Below are positions 16,420 through 25,633 of a DNA stretch of 64,000 bases, piece by piece; the stretch's first letter is position 1, and every line of letters begins with the position of its first letter. The DNA comes from Dechloromonas sp. HYN0024 (GTDB lineage Bacteria; Pseudomonadota; Gammaproteobacteria; Burkholderiales; Rhodocyclaceae). Under the pieces are notes generated by a model. The model had not been told where the DNA came from, made no database searches, and worked only from the letters and a program-made list of their open reading frames with translations. The position numbers were made by a program, and so were the translations under genes. Where the stretch lies: the NCBI RefSeq assembly GCF_003441615.1, contig NZ_CP031842.1:1196501-1260500 (forward strand), given 5' to 3'.

Positions 16420-18819
16420 TTGAACAAGTTGATTGTGAGGAAAGCTGCGGTTCTTGGCGCCGGGGTGATGGGGGCGCAGATTGCTGCGCATCTCGCCAAC
16501 GCCAACGTGCCGGTCGTGCTGTTCGATCTGCCGGCCAAGGAGGGCGACAAGAACGGCGTGGTCAAAAAGGCGCTCGATGGCCTCAAGAAGCTTGACCCGG
16601 CGCCGCTGGCCAGCAAGGCCAAGCTGCAGTTCATTGACGCCGCCAACTACGATGAACACCTGCCCCTGCTCGCCGGGTGTGATCTGGTCATCGAAGCCAT
16701 CGCCGAGCGCATGGACTGGAAGAACGACCTCTACGCCAAAATCGCGCCGCACCTCGCCCCGAATGCCATCATTGCCTCCAATACCTCCGGCCTGTCGATG
16801 AATGCGCTGGCCCAGGGCTTGCCCGAGGCGGTCAGGCCGCGTTTTTGCGGCATCCACTTTTTCAATCCGCCGCGCTACATGCATCTGGTCGAGATCATCG
16901 GCACGCAGAGTACCGACGGCAGCACGCTCGATGCGCTGGAAACCTGGCTGACCTCGCGTCTCGGCAAGGGCGTCATTCGCGCCCTGGATACCCCCAATTT
17001 CGTCGCCAATCGCATTGGTGTCATGTCGATTCTGGCGGTCATGCACCACACCCAGGCTTTCGGTCTCGGCTTCGATGAAGTCGATGCGCTGACCGGCCCG
17101 AAGATCGGTCGTCCGAAGAGCGCCACCTATCGTACTGCCGATGTGGTCGGTCTCGATACCCTGGCGCATGTCGTCAAGACCATGCAGGACACCCTGCCCA
17201 ACGACCCGTGGCACCAATACTTCACCAGCCCGGCCTGGTTGCAGGCGCTGATTTCCCGGGGGGCGCTCGGCCAGAAGACCCGCTGCGGCATCTTCCGCAA
17301 GCAGGGCAAGGAGATTCAGGTGCTCGACGTGGCGGCACAGGATTATCGTGCCTCGGCTGGCGAGGTGGCGGAAGAAGTCGCCGCCATCCTGAAGATGAAG
17401 AACCCGGCCGAAAAGTTCTCCGCCTTGCGTGCTTCGGCGCACCCGCAGGCGCAGTTCCTGTGGGCCATCTTCCGCGATATCTTCCACTACGCTGCCGTCC
17501 AGCTGGAGAACGTCGCCGATAACGCCCGCGATCTCGATCTGGCCATGCGCTGGGGCTTCGGCTGGTCGCAGGGGCCGTTCGAAACCTGGCAGGCCGCCGG
17601 CTGGAGCGACATTGCCCAGGCGATTGCTGCCGACATCGCGGCCGGCAAGGCGATGGGCGCCACGCCGCTACCGGCCTGGGTGCTTGAAGCCGGGCGTACC
17701 GGCGTACATACGGCACAGGGCTCGTATTCCGCCAGCAAGAATGCCTATGTCGCCCGGTCGACGTTGCCGGTCTATCAGCGCCAGCTCTTCCCCGAGCGCG
17801 TGCTGGGCGAGAGCGGTGCGACACCCGACAAATCCGGCGAGACCTTGTTCGAGAACGATGGTGTTCGCCTGTGGCGGCTACCGGCGGTTGATGCCGGTAT
17901 CGGCATCATTTCGTTCAAGTCCAAGATGCATACCATCGGCGATGAAGTGCTGGCCGGCTTGATCAGTGCCGTCCGTCATGCCGAGGGGGCGCTGGATGGC
18001 GTCGTCGTCTGGCACGAAGCGCCGTTTGCCGTTGGGGCCAATCTGCAGCAGGTGGGTGCCGCCTGCGCGGCCGGGGCCTTCGAGCAACTGGAGAAAGGCG
18101 TCGAAGTTTTCCAGCGGGCTTCGCAAATCCTTAAATATGCCCAGGTGCCGACCGTGGCTGCGGTACAGGGCCTGGCTCTGGGGGGCGGTTGTGAGTTCGT
18201 CATGCATGCCGGCAAGCGCGTCATGGCCCTGGAAAGCTATATCGGTCTGGTCGAGGCCGGCGTCGGCCTGATCCCGGCCGGTGGCGGCTGCAAGGAATTC
18301 GCTGTGCGCGCGGCCGAATGGGCGGCGCAATCGGCTACGCCGGGCGAGGTCTTCAATTTCCTGCAACCGGCCTTCATGACCATCGCCATGGCCAGAGTGG
18401 CCAAGAGCGCCGTCGAAGCGATCGATCTCGGTTTCGGCAAGCCATCTGACACCATTCTGTTCAATGCCAATGAATTGCTTTTTGTGGCCATCAAGGAGGC
18501 CCGTGCCATGGCTGAGGCTGGTTATGCACCGCCACCCATGCCGCGTGCCATTCCGGTGGCCGGAAAGAACGGCATCGCTACCTTTGAGATGATGCTGGTG
18601 AACATGAAGGAAGGCGGCATGATCTCGGCCCACGATTACAAGGTTGCCCGTTCTGCCGCTGTCGCCCTGTGCGGCGGCGAGGTCGAAACCGGTAGCCTGG
18701 TTGATGAGGAATGGCTGATCACCGTTGAACGCCGACTCTTCGTCGAGTTGCTGAAAACCCCCGAAACCCAGGCCCGGATCAAGCACATGCTGGATACCGG
18801 CAAGCCGCTTCGCAATTAA
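16420..18819 (+). CDS. fadN: 3-hydroxyacyl-CoA dehydrogenase / enoyl-CoA hydratase, FadN-like domain order
   Basis: This is an approximately 799-residue protein with the dehydrogenase first (AVLGAGVMGAQIAAHLANAN, IASNTSGLSMNALAQGLP, GIHFFNPPRYMHLVEIIGTQ) and the crotonase domain last (AVQGLALGGGCEFVMHAGKR, VEAGVGLIPAGGGCKEF). That order is reversed from FadB/FadJ and matches Bacillus FadN. It performs hydration and oxidation in beta-oxidation. Start choice: AAGGAG at 16408-16413 abuts the ATG at 16414 but stands six bases before TTG 16420, so TTG is preferred. It is the first gene of an eight-gene operon. Confidence 0.88.
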   Translation: MNKLIVRKAAVLGAGVMGAQIAAHLANANVPVVLFDLPAKEGDKNGVVKKALDGLKKLDPAPLASKAKLQFIDAANYDEHLPLLAGCDLVIEAIAERMDWKNDLYAKIAPHLAPNAIIASNTSGLSMNALAQGLPEAVRPRFCGIHFFNPPRYMHLVEIIGTQSTDGSTLDALETWLTSRLGKGVIRALDTPNFVANRIGVMSILAVMHHTQAFGLGFDEVDALTGPKIGRPKSATYRTADVVGLDTLAHVVKTMQDTLPNDPWHQYFTSPAWLQALISRGALGQKTRCGIFRKQGKEIQVLDVAAQDYRASAGEVAEEVAAILKMKNPAEKFSALRASAHPQAQFLWAIFRDIFHYAAVQLENVADNARDLDLAMRWGFGWSQGPFETWQAAGWSDIAQAIAADIAAGKAMGATPLPAWVLEAGRTGVHTAQGSYSASKNAYVARSTLPVYQRQLFPERVLGESGATPDKSGETLFENDGVRLWRLPAVDAGIGIISFKSKMHTIGDEVLAGLISAVRHAEGALDGVVVWHEAPFAVGANLQQVGAACAAGAFEQLEKGVEVFQRASQILKYAQVPTVAAVQGLALGGGCEFVMHAGKRVMALESYIGLVEAGVGLIPAGGGCKEFAVRAAEWAAQSATPGEVFNFLQPAFMTIAMARVAKSAVEAIDLGFGKPSDTILFNANELLFVAIKEARAMAEAGYAPPPMPRAIPVAGKNGIATFEMMLVNMKEGGMISAHDYKVARSAAVALCGGEVETGSLVDEEWLITVERRLFVELLKTPETQARIKHMLDTGKPLRN

Positions 18820-18840
18820 TCGGGCCAGGAGACAAGAAAA

Positions 18841-20040
18841 ATGAGCAAACAGATTCAAGACGCTTACATCGTCGCTGCCACCCGTCTGCCGGTGGCCAAG
18901 AAAAATGGCATGTTCAAGAACGTGCGGCCGGATGACATGCTGGCTCATGCCATCAAGTCGGTTGTCGCGCAGGTGCCGGGCATAGATCCCGCCCTGATCG
19001 GCGACGTTATCGTCGGCTGTGCCATGCCAGAAGCTGAACAGGGCATGAACGTCGCCCGCATTGGCCTGCTCCTGGCCGGGCTGCCGATTACCGTGCCGGG
19101 CATCACGATCAACCGCTTTTGCTCCTCCGGGGTGCAGGCCGTGGCTGATGCCGCCAACCAGATTCGTCTCGGCCTGGCCGATGTGATGATTGCCGCCGGT
19201 ACGGAGTCGATGTCGGTGATGCCGCAGATGATGGGCAACAAGATGTCGATGAACCCGGCCATTTTCGCGCGCGAGGAAAACCTCGGCATTGCCTACGGCA
19301 TGGGCCTCACCGCCGAGAAGGTGGCGAACCAGTGGAAGGTCAGCCGTGAAGCGCAGGATGCCTTTGCCGTCGAGTCGCATCGGCGGGCCTGTGCAGCCAT
19401 TGCCGCCGGCCACTTCAAGGCGGAGATCTCACCTTATACCATCCGCGAAAGTCTACCCGATCTGACCTCTGGCGAGATTCGCCTGCGCGAGCGGACCGTC
19501 GATACCGACGAAGGCCCGCGTCCCGATTCGGCGCTCGACAAGCTGGCCAAACTCAAGCCAGTGTTTCATGCCCGTGGTTCGGTGACGGCCGGCAACTCCT
19601 CCCAGATGTCGGACGGTGCCGGTGCGGTGATGCTGGTGTCGGAAAAAATCCTCCGCCAGCACAACCTGACGCCGCTGGCCCGCTTTGCCGGTTATGCCGT
19701 CGGTGGCGTAGCCCCGGAAATCATGGGTATCGGGCCGGTCGCGGCAATCCCCAAGGTCCTGGCGCAAGTCGGCATCACCCAGGATCAACTGGACTGGATC
19801 GAACTCAACGAAGCCTTTGCTGCCCAGTCGATTGCTGTCATGCAGGAACTCGGCATCGATCCGGGCAAGGTCAATCCGCTCGGCGGCGCCATTGCCCTCG
19901 GCCATCCGCTCGGGGCGACCGGGGCCATCCGCATTGCCACGGTCGTCCATGGCCTGCAACGCACGGGCGGCAGGTACGGCATGGTGACCATGTGCATCGG
20001 CACAGGCATGGGCGCCGCTGGCATCATCGAGCGGATTTGA
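18841..20040 (+). CDS. fadA: acetyl-CoA acyltransferase (thiolase)
   Basis: This is a 399-residue thiolase. It has the nucleophile Cys in NRFCSSGVQAVADAANQ, His in GHPLGATGA and the second Cys in CIGTGMGAAG. It is partner to the preceding FadN-like protein, as in the FadNA pair, and completes the beta-oxidation cycle. AGGAG lies nine bases before the ATG. Confidence 0.92.
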   Translation: MSKQIQDAYIVAATRLPVAKKNGMFKNVRPDDMLAHAIKSVVAQVPGIDPALIGDVIVGCAMPEAEQGMNVARIGLLLAGLPITVPGITINRFCSSGVQAVADAANQIRLGLADVMIAAGTESMSVMPQMMGNKMSMNPAIFAREENLGIAYGMGLTAEKVANQWKVSREAQDAFAVESHRRACAAIAAGHFKAEISPYTIRESLPDLTSGEIRLRERTVDTDEGPRPDSALDKLAKLKPVFHARGSVTAGNSSQMSDGAGAVMLVSEKILRQHNLTPLARFAGYAVGGVAPEIMGIGPVAAIPKVLAQVGITQDQLDWIELNEAFAAQSIAVMQELGIDPGKVNPLGGAIALGHPLGATGAIRIATVVHGLQRTGGRYGMVTMCIGTGMGAAGIIERI

Positions 20041-20062
20041 CCATCGGACCGGGAAGCAACGC

Positions 20063-20578
20063 ATGAAACCCGCCTGGCTGGCCAAACTTCCCCCCGTCTG
20101 GCGGGCGCGCATGGTGCGGATGGGATTCAACCTCCATCCCGCCTTTCGCGGCAGCGGCGGGCGGGTGATCCATGTGGCGAATGACCTGCGCCACATCCGG
20201 GTACGCCTGCCCTTGAACTGGAAGACGAAAAACATCGTCGGCTCGCTCTATGGCGGTTCGCTCTTTGCGATCACTGACGGGGCGCATCCGATGATGCTGA
20301 TGGCGGCACTGGGCAGCGGCTACATCGTGTGGGACAAGGCGGCGAGCATTCGCTACTGCAAGCCGGGGTTTTCGACGCTGTATGCAGATTTTGTGCTGAG
20401 TGACGCGGAAATGGCTGAAATCCGGGCCGGGTTGGCGACCAGTCCCGAGCTGGAGCGAACGTATCAGGTCGAATTGAAGGACAAGCAGGGCAATGTGCAT
20501 ACCGTGGTCGAACGCACGGTATATATTGCCGATAAACATTACTACCGACAAAAGAGCGGTGGAGGAGACAAAGCATGA
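20063..20578 (+). CDS. DUF4442 hot-dog-fold protein (thioesterase-like)
   Basis: This 171-residue protein has a DUF4442 pattern, with NIVGSLYGGSLFAITDGAHP as the helix-bearing central segment of the hot-dog fold. The later strands (YQVELKDKQGNVHTVVERTV) are typical of PaaI/YiiD-type thioesterases. The likely substrate is an acyl-CoA, given that it sits between fadA and fadD. It overlaps the next gene by 4 bp. The reaction is inferred from fold and context. Confidence 0.78.
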   Translation: MKPAWLAKLPPVWRARMVRMGFNLHPAFRGSGGRVIHVANDLRHIRVRLPLNWKTKNIVGSLYGGSLFAITDGAHPMMLMAALGSGYIVWDKAASIRYCKPGFSTLYADFVLSDAEMAEIRAGLATSPELERTYQVELKDKQGNVHTVVERTVYIADKHYYRQKSGGGDKA

Positions 20579-21150
20579 TTACATCGACAAGCGTCCGGCG
20601 GGCCGCCCTGATAGCTGCGCTGGTCGCCGCGCCAGGCCTGCATGCGGCCGAGGTGGCCGGCGTCAGGGTGGATGACAGCATCCGGGTGGGCGGTAGCGAA
20701 CTGGTGCTCAACGGCGCAGGCCTGCGCAGCAAACTGTTCATCAAGGTCTATGTCGGCGCGCTTTACGTCGGTCACAAGGCGGCGACGCCGAATGCCATCT
20801 ACGATAGCCCGCAGCCGCGCCGCATGGTGATGCGGATGCTGCGCGATCTCGATGCCGATACGCTGAGTTCGGCCCTCGACGATGGCTTCAAAAGCAACCA
20901 CAGCCCGGCCGAGCTGGCTGAGTTGAAGGGTCAGGCCGTACAGTTGAGCGGCATCATGAAGGGGATCGGCAAGGTCCGCGAAGGCGATACCGTGGCAATT
21001 GATTTTTCGAGCGATGGCGTTGCTGTCAGCCTCAATGGCGAAGGGCGCGGCAAGGTAGCCGGTACTGCCTTTGGGAAAGCGCTGCTCAAAGTCTGGCTGG
21101 GCGAAAAACCGGTAGACGCCTCACTCAAGAAGGCGTTGCTCGGCAGTTAA
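20575..21150 (+). CDS. chalcone isomerase-like protein, exported
   Basis: This 191-residue protein has a Sec signal peptide ending in LHAA. The mature part ([20 protein letters not shown], then [17 protein letters not shown]) is the bacterial chalcone-isomerase-like domain. That fold includes plant fatty-acid-binding proteins, and a lipid-binding role in the periplasm would fit this fad operon. No enzymatic role in bacteria is established for most members. It overlaps the DUF4442 gene by 4 bp. Confidence 0.8.
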   Translation: MITSTSVRRAALIAALVAAPGLHAAEVAGVRVDDSIRVGGSELVLNGAGLRSKLFIKVYVGALYVGHKAATPNAIYDSPQPRRMVMRMLRDLDADTLSSALDDGFKSNHSPAELAELKGQAVQLSGIMKGIGKVREGDTVAIDFSSDGVAVSLNGEGRGKVAGTAFGKALLKVWLGEKPVDASLKKALLGS

Positions 21151-21176
21151 GCAGGCACAACAAGGAGGAGACAATA

Positions 21177-22835
21177 ATGGAAAAAATCTGGCTACAAAGC
21201 TATCCCAATGGCGTGCCGGCCGAGATCGACATCGACCATATTCCGTCGCTCGTCGCGCTGTTTGAAAAAGCCTGTTCAACCTATGCCGACAAGGTGGCCT
21301 ACCTCAGCATGTGCAAGAGCATGACCTATCGTCAGCTCGACGAGGAGAGCAAGGCCTTTGCCGGCTGGCTCCAGGCCAAGGGGCTGAAAAAGGGCGACCG
21401 TGTGGCGCTGATGATGCCCAACCTGCTGCAATACCCGGTAGCGCTGTTTGGCACGCTCAGGGCCGGTTGTGTCGTCGTCAATTGCAATCCACTCTACACG
21501 CCGCGTGAACTGGAACACCAGCTCAAGGATTCGGGTGCGGTCGCTATCGTCATCGTCGAAAACTTTGCCCATACCCTGGAACAGGTGGTCGCCAACACCG
21601 GCATCAAGCACGTCATCGTTACCCCGATGGGCGAAATGCTCGGCCTGAAGGGCGTCATCGTCAATTTCGTCGTGCGCCATGTGAAAAAGCTGGTGCCGGC
21701 CTGGAAACTGCCCGGTTCGATTGGTTTCAACAGTGCGTTGGCTACCGGGCGGAGTCACGGCTGCCAGCCGGTGCTACTGGTTCAGGACGACATTGCGTTC
21801 TTGCAATACACGGGTGGCACGACCGGGGTTTCCAAGGGGGCGATGCTCACGCATGCCAACATTAGTTCGAACGTGATGCAGGCCTACAGCTGGATCAAGC
21901 CGGTGGTGCGTGAGGGCGAGGAATTCATTATCACCGCCTTGCCGCTGTATCACATCTTCGCCCTGACGGCGAATTGCCTGACTTTCCTGATGGTCGGCGC
22001 GCGCAATCTGCTGATTGCCAATCCGCGGGATATTCCCGGCTTCGTCAAGGAGTGGGCGAAGTACCCGGTGACGGTGGTGACCGGTGTTAATACGCTGTTC
22101 AACGCGCTGCTCAACAATCCGGACTTCGCCGCGCTGGATTTTTCGACCATGCGTGTCACGCTGGGCGGCGGTATGGCCGTCCAGGGGCCGGTCGCCGAGA
22201 AGTGGAAGCAGGTGACGGGGACGCCCCTGCTGCAAGCCTATGGCCTCACCGAAACCTCGCCGGCAGCAACGATCAATCCGCTCGACATGGGCGAATTCAA
22301 TGGTTCCATCGGCCTGCCGATTTCGTCGACCGAGGTGTCGATCCGCGACGATTACGGTCATGAAGTGCCGCAAGGGCAGGTTGGCGAAATCTGCATTCGC
22401 GGACCACAGGTCATGAAAGGCTACTGGCAACGTCAGGATGAAACCGACCTTGCCTTCTATCCGGACCATTTTTTGCGTACCGGTGACGTCGGTTACGTCG
22501 ACAAGAAGGGTTTCGTCTTCCTGGTCGACCGCAAGAAGGACATGATCCTGGTCTCCGGCTTCAACGTCTATCCGAACGAGGTTGAGGAAGTCGTCGCCAT
22601 GCACCCCGGCGTGATGGATGTCGCAGCGATTGGTGTGGCCGATGAGAACTCCGGTGAGGCCGTCAAGATTTTCGTCGTCCGCAAGGACCCGGCGGTGACC
22701 GAACGCATGCTGATTGAGCATTGTCGCGGCCTGCTTACCGGCTACAAGATTCCCAAACATGTTGAATTCCGTGATGACCTGCCGCGCACCAATGTTGGCA
22801 AGATCCTGCGTCGCGCTTTGAAAGAGGGGGCGTGA
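21177..22835 (+). CDS. fadD: long-chain acyl-CoA synthetase
   Basis: This 552-residue adenylate-forming enzyme has the AMP motif [19 protein letters not shown], the A5 motif YGLTETSPA, and the hinge/FadD signature [19 protein letters not shown] followed by [11 protein letters not shown]. It activates fatty acids to acyl-CoA at the inner membrane as they enter via FadL. AGGAGGAGACAATA precedes the ATG, a strong ribosome site. It overlaps the next gene by 4 bp. Confidence 0.92.
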   Translation: MEKIWLQSYPNGVPAEIDIDHIPSLVALFEKACSTYADKVAYLSMCKSMTYRQLDEESKAFAGWLQAKGLKKGDRVALMMPNLLQYPVALFGTLRAGCVVVNCNPLYTPRELEHQLKDSGAVAIVIVENFAHTLEQVVANTGIKHVIVTPMGEMLGLKGVIVNFVVRHVKKLVPAWKLPGSIGFNSALATGRSHGCQPVLLVQDDIAFLQYTGGTTGVSKGAMLTHANISSNVMQAYSWIKPVVREGEEFIITALPLYHIFALTANCLTFLMVGARNLLIANPRDIPGFVKEWAKYPVTVVTGVNTLFNALLNNPDFAALDFSTMRVTLGGGMAVQGPVAEKWKQVTGTPLLQAYGLTETSPAATINPLDMGEFNGSIGLPISSTEVSIRDDYGHEVPQGQVGEICIRGPQVMKGYWQRQDETDLAFYPDHFLRTGDVGYVDKKGFVFLVDRKKDMILVSGFNVYPNEVEEVVAMHPGVMDVAAIGVADENSGEAVKIFVVRKDPAVTERMLIEHCRGLLTGYKIPKHVEFRDDLPRTNVGKILRRALKEGA

Positions 22836-23782
22836 TGGCTATTCCGGCATCACTCAACAAGAATCTCGCGCTGCCGGTCATTTGTGCGCCGATGTTCATC
22901 GTGTCTAACCCCGATCTCGTCATTGCCCAGTGCAAGGGTGGCCTGATCGGTTCCTTCCCGGCCCTCAATGCCCGGCCGAAGGAACTGCTCGACGAATGGC
23001 TGATCCGCATCAAGAGTGAACTGGCGGCTGACCCCCTGGCGGCACCGTTCGCCGTCAACCAGATCATCCATCCCTCGAACGACCGCCTCGAACACGACAT
23101 GGGGCTGTGCGTAAAGCACGAGGTGCCGCTGATCATTACCAGTCTGTCGGCACCGACGGCCATCGTGCCGCATGTCCATGCCTACGGTGGTCAGGTCTTT
23201 CATGACGTGATCAGCGTCCGTCATGCCGAAAAGGCGCTTGAGGCCGGGGTCGATGGCCTGATCCTGGTTTGCGCCGGGGCCGGCGGTCATGCCGGGACAC
23301 TCAGCCCGTTCGCCCTGGTAGGTGAAATCCGCAAGTTCTACGATGGCCCGATTGCCCTCTCCGGTTCGATCACCAACGGCAGTGCGATTCTCGCCGCGCA
23401 GGCCATGGGAGCGGATTTTGCCTATATCGGCACGCGCTTCATCGCCACGGCCGAGGCCAATGCCGTCGAAGCCTATAAGCAGGCGATTGTCGATTCAGCC
23501 GCCAAGGACGTGGTCTATACGCCGTACTTCACGGGGGTGCATGGTAACTACCTGAGCAAGAGCATCGTTGCTGCCGGTCTCGATCCGGCCAATCTGCCGG
23601 TCAAGGACAAGACGGCGATGAGTTTCGGCGGCGCCCGTGATGCCAAGGCATGGAAAGACATCTGGGGGGCCGGGCAAGGCGTTGGCACGATCAATGACGT
23701 GATGCCGACGGCCGGGTTGATTGCCCGCCTGAGACAGGAATACAAGGTGGCCAAAGCGTCGCTATGCAGCAATCCATTCTGA
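22832..23782 (+). CDS. nitronate monooxygenase / 2-nitropropane dioxygenase family flavoprotein
   Basis: This 316-residue TIM-barrel FMN protein has an N-terminal [29 protein letters not shown], the active-site [15 protein letters not shown], and the phosphate-binding [19 protein letters not shown]. The family oxidises alkyl nitronates, but many members are enoyl-reductase-like flavoproteins of unknown substrate. Its place between fadD and an acyl-CoA dehydrogenase, overlapping fadD by 4 bp, suggests a lipid or acyl-CoA-related role here. Confidence 0.82.
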   Translation: MMAIPASLNKNLALPVICAPMFIVSNPDLVIAQCKGGLIGSFPALNARPKELLDEWLIRIKSELAADPLAAPFAVNQIIHPSNDRLEHDMGLCVKHEVPLIITSLSAPTAIVPHVHAYGGQVFHDVISVRHAEKALEAGVDGLILVCAGAGGHAGTLSPFALVGEIRKFYDGPIALSGSITNGSAILAAQAMGADFAYIGTRFIATAEANAVEAYKQAIVDSAAKDVVYTPYFTGVHGNYLSKSIVAAGLDPANLPVKDKTAMSFGGARDAKAWKDIWGAGQGVGTINDVMPTAGLIARLRQEYKVAKASLCSNPF

Positions 23783-23803
23783 AGCATTAAGGAGACAGAC
23801 AAC

Positions 23804-25597
23804 ATGAGCGACTATAGAGCGCCCGTAAAAGACATGCGTTTCGTCATGGATGAACTGGCCGGTTTCAAGGAACTGAGCCAGATCGCCGGTTTCGAGGAAG
23901 CGACCCCCGACCTGGCCGATGCCGTACTGGATGAAGCGGCCAAATTTTCCGGTGAAGTCCTCGCCCCGCTCAATCGCATCGGCGACCAGCAGGGCTGCAA
24001 GCTGACCCCCAACGGCGTCACCACGCCGACCGGCTGGAAGGAAGCCTACCGTGCCTTCTGTGAAGCGGGCTGGAACGGCATTTCGTCACCGGCCGATTTC
24101 GGTGGTCAGGGCCTGCCCGATACGCTGGGTATCGCCGTCAAGGAAATGGTCTGCTCGGCCAATCTGTCGTTTTCACTCGGTCCCCTGCTGACGACCGGCG
24201 CGGTCGAAGCCCTGCTGACCTGTGCCAGCGATGAGTTGAAGGCGATTTACCTGGAAAAGATGATTACCGGCCAATGGACCGGCACGATGAACCTGACCGA
24301 GCCACAGGCCGGCTCCGATCTGGCCCTTATCCGCTCACGCGCCGAACCGCAGGCAGATGGGAGCTATCGCGTTTTCGGCCAGAAGATCTTCATCACCTAC
24401 GGCGATCACGACATGACGGACAACATCGTCCACCTCGTGTTGGCCCGCCTGCCCGATGCGCCACCCGGAGTGAAGGGCATCTCGATGTTCCTGGTGCCGA
24501 AATTCCTGGTCAATGCCGATGGTTCGCTCGGCGCACGCAACGACGCCTATTGCGTCTCGATCGAACACAAGCTTGGCATCCACGCCAGCCCGACCTGCGT
24601 CATGGCCTATGGTGACAATGGTGGTGCCGTCGGCTACCTGCTCGGCGAAGCCAATCGTGGCCTCGAATACATGTTCATCATGATGAACGAAGCCCGCCTT
24701 GGCGTTGGCCTGCAGGGTATCGCCCTGGGCGAACGGGCCTACCAGCAGGCGCTCGGCTATGCCCGCGAGCGCAAGCAGGGGCGCGATGCGGTGACTGGCG
24801 AGGCGCTGGTTACGCTCGATCACCACCCCGACATCCGGCGCATGTTGATGCTCATGAAATCCCGCGTCGAGGCCTGCCGCGCCATGGCTTACTTCACCTC
24901 GGGGTTGCTTGACCGGGCGCATGCCGTGACCGATCCGGAGGAAAAGAAACGCAATCTTTTCCTGGCCGAATTCATGATTCCCATCGTCAAGGGTGGTGGT
25001 ACTGAAATGGGTATCGAAGTCACCTCGCTCGGCGTCCAGATTTACGGCGGCATGGGTTTCATCGAAGAAACGGGCGCTGCCCAGCACTGGCGCGACTCGC
25101 GTATCACCACCATTTACGAAGGGACGACCGGTATTCAGGCCAACGACCTGCTGTTCCGGAAACTGATGCGCGATCAGGGGGGCACGGCAAAAATCGTGTT
25201 CGGCGAGGTTTATGCCACGGCCAAGGCCCTCGGCGCGTCGGGCAAGCCGGAACTGCAGGCTATCGGCCAGCGCCTAGGCGTGGCACTCAAGGCTTGGACA
25301 GAGGCCACCGAATGGTTGGCTGCCAATGCCAAAACCGGCCTTTCCGGCGTCCTGACTGCGGCCGTGCCCTACCTGCACCTGGCCGTCACTGTATGCGGCG
25401 GCTGGTTCATGGGCAAGGCGGCGCTGGCGGCGGCGGGTTATATCGACCGGGCCGAAGGCGATCAGGCTTTCTATCGCGCCAAGATTGCTACGGCCCGTTT
25501 CTATGCCGACCAGATGCTGCCCCAGGCAACGTCATACGGTGAAACGGTAAGGGCCGGCGATGCCGCGCTGGCCGGGATGGGCGACGAAATTTTTTAG
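23804..25597 (+). CDS. acyl-CoA dehydrogenase (about 600-residue class with C-terminal extension)
   Basis: This 597-residue protein has the flavin region TGQWTGTMNLTEPQAGSDLA and the catalytic segment ITTIYEGTTGIQANDL (Glu439 as base), followed by a C-terminal all-helical extension. It is soluble, unlike the FadE at 9291, and probably acts on another chain length or on the products of fadD in the same operon. GGAGACAGACAAC precedes the ATG. It is the last gene of the operon. Confidence 0.9.
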   Translation: MSDYRAPVKDMRFVMDELAGFKELSQIAGFEEATPDLADAVLDEAAKFSGEVLAPLNRIGDQQGCKLTPNGVTTPTGWKEAYRAFCEAGWNGISSPADFGGQGLPDTLGIAVKEMVCSANLSFSLGPLLTTGAVEALLTCASDELKAIYLEKMITGQWTGTMNLTEPQAGSDLALIRSRAEPQADGSYRVFGQKIFITYGDHDMTDNIVHLVLARLPDAPPGVKGISMFLVPKFLVNADGSLGARNDAYCVSIEHKLGIHASPTCVMAYGDNGGAVGYLLGEANRGLEYMFIMMNEARLGVGLQGIALGERAYQQALGYARERKQGRDAVTGEALVTLDHHPDIRRMLMLMKSRVEACRAMAYFTSGLLDRAHAVTDPEEKKRNLFLAEFMIPIVKGGGTEMGIEVTSLGVQIYGGMGFIEETGAAQHWRDSRITTIYEGTTGIQANDLLFRKLMRDQGGTAKIVFGEVYATAKALGASGKPELQAIGQRLGVALKAWTEATEWLAANAKTGLSGVLTAAVPYLHLAVTVCGGWFMGKAALAAAGYIDRAEGDQAFYRAKIATARFYADQMLPQATSYGETVRAGDAALAGMGDEIF

Positions 25598-25606
25598 GGC
25601 GTGACG

Positions 25607-25633
25607 GCTGATCGGCGCCGTGCGCCAATCAGC
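25607..25633. terminator. possible bidirectional terminator between convergent genes
   Basis: GCTGATCGGCGC-CGT-GCGCCAATCAGC forms an 11-pair stem with one mismatch between the acyl-CoA dehydrogenase and ppk1, reaching into the ppk1 stop codon. No T-run follows in either direction, so confidence is low. Confidence 0.35.

Noticed and set aside
17878..19413. 511-residue minus-strand frame under the FadN-like and thiolase genes
   Set aside because: Shadow of two well-supported genes; spans their junction and ribosome site.
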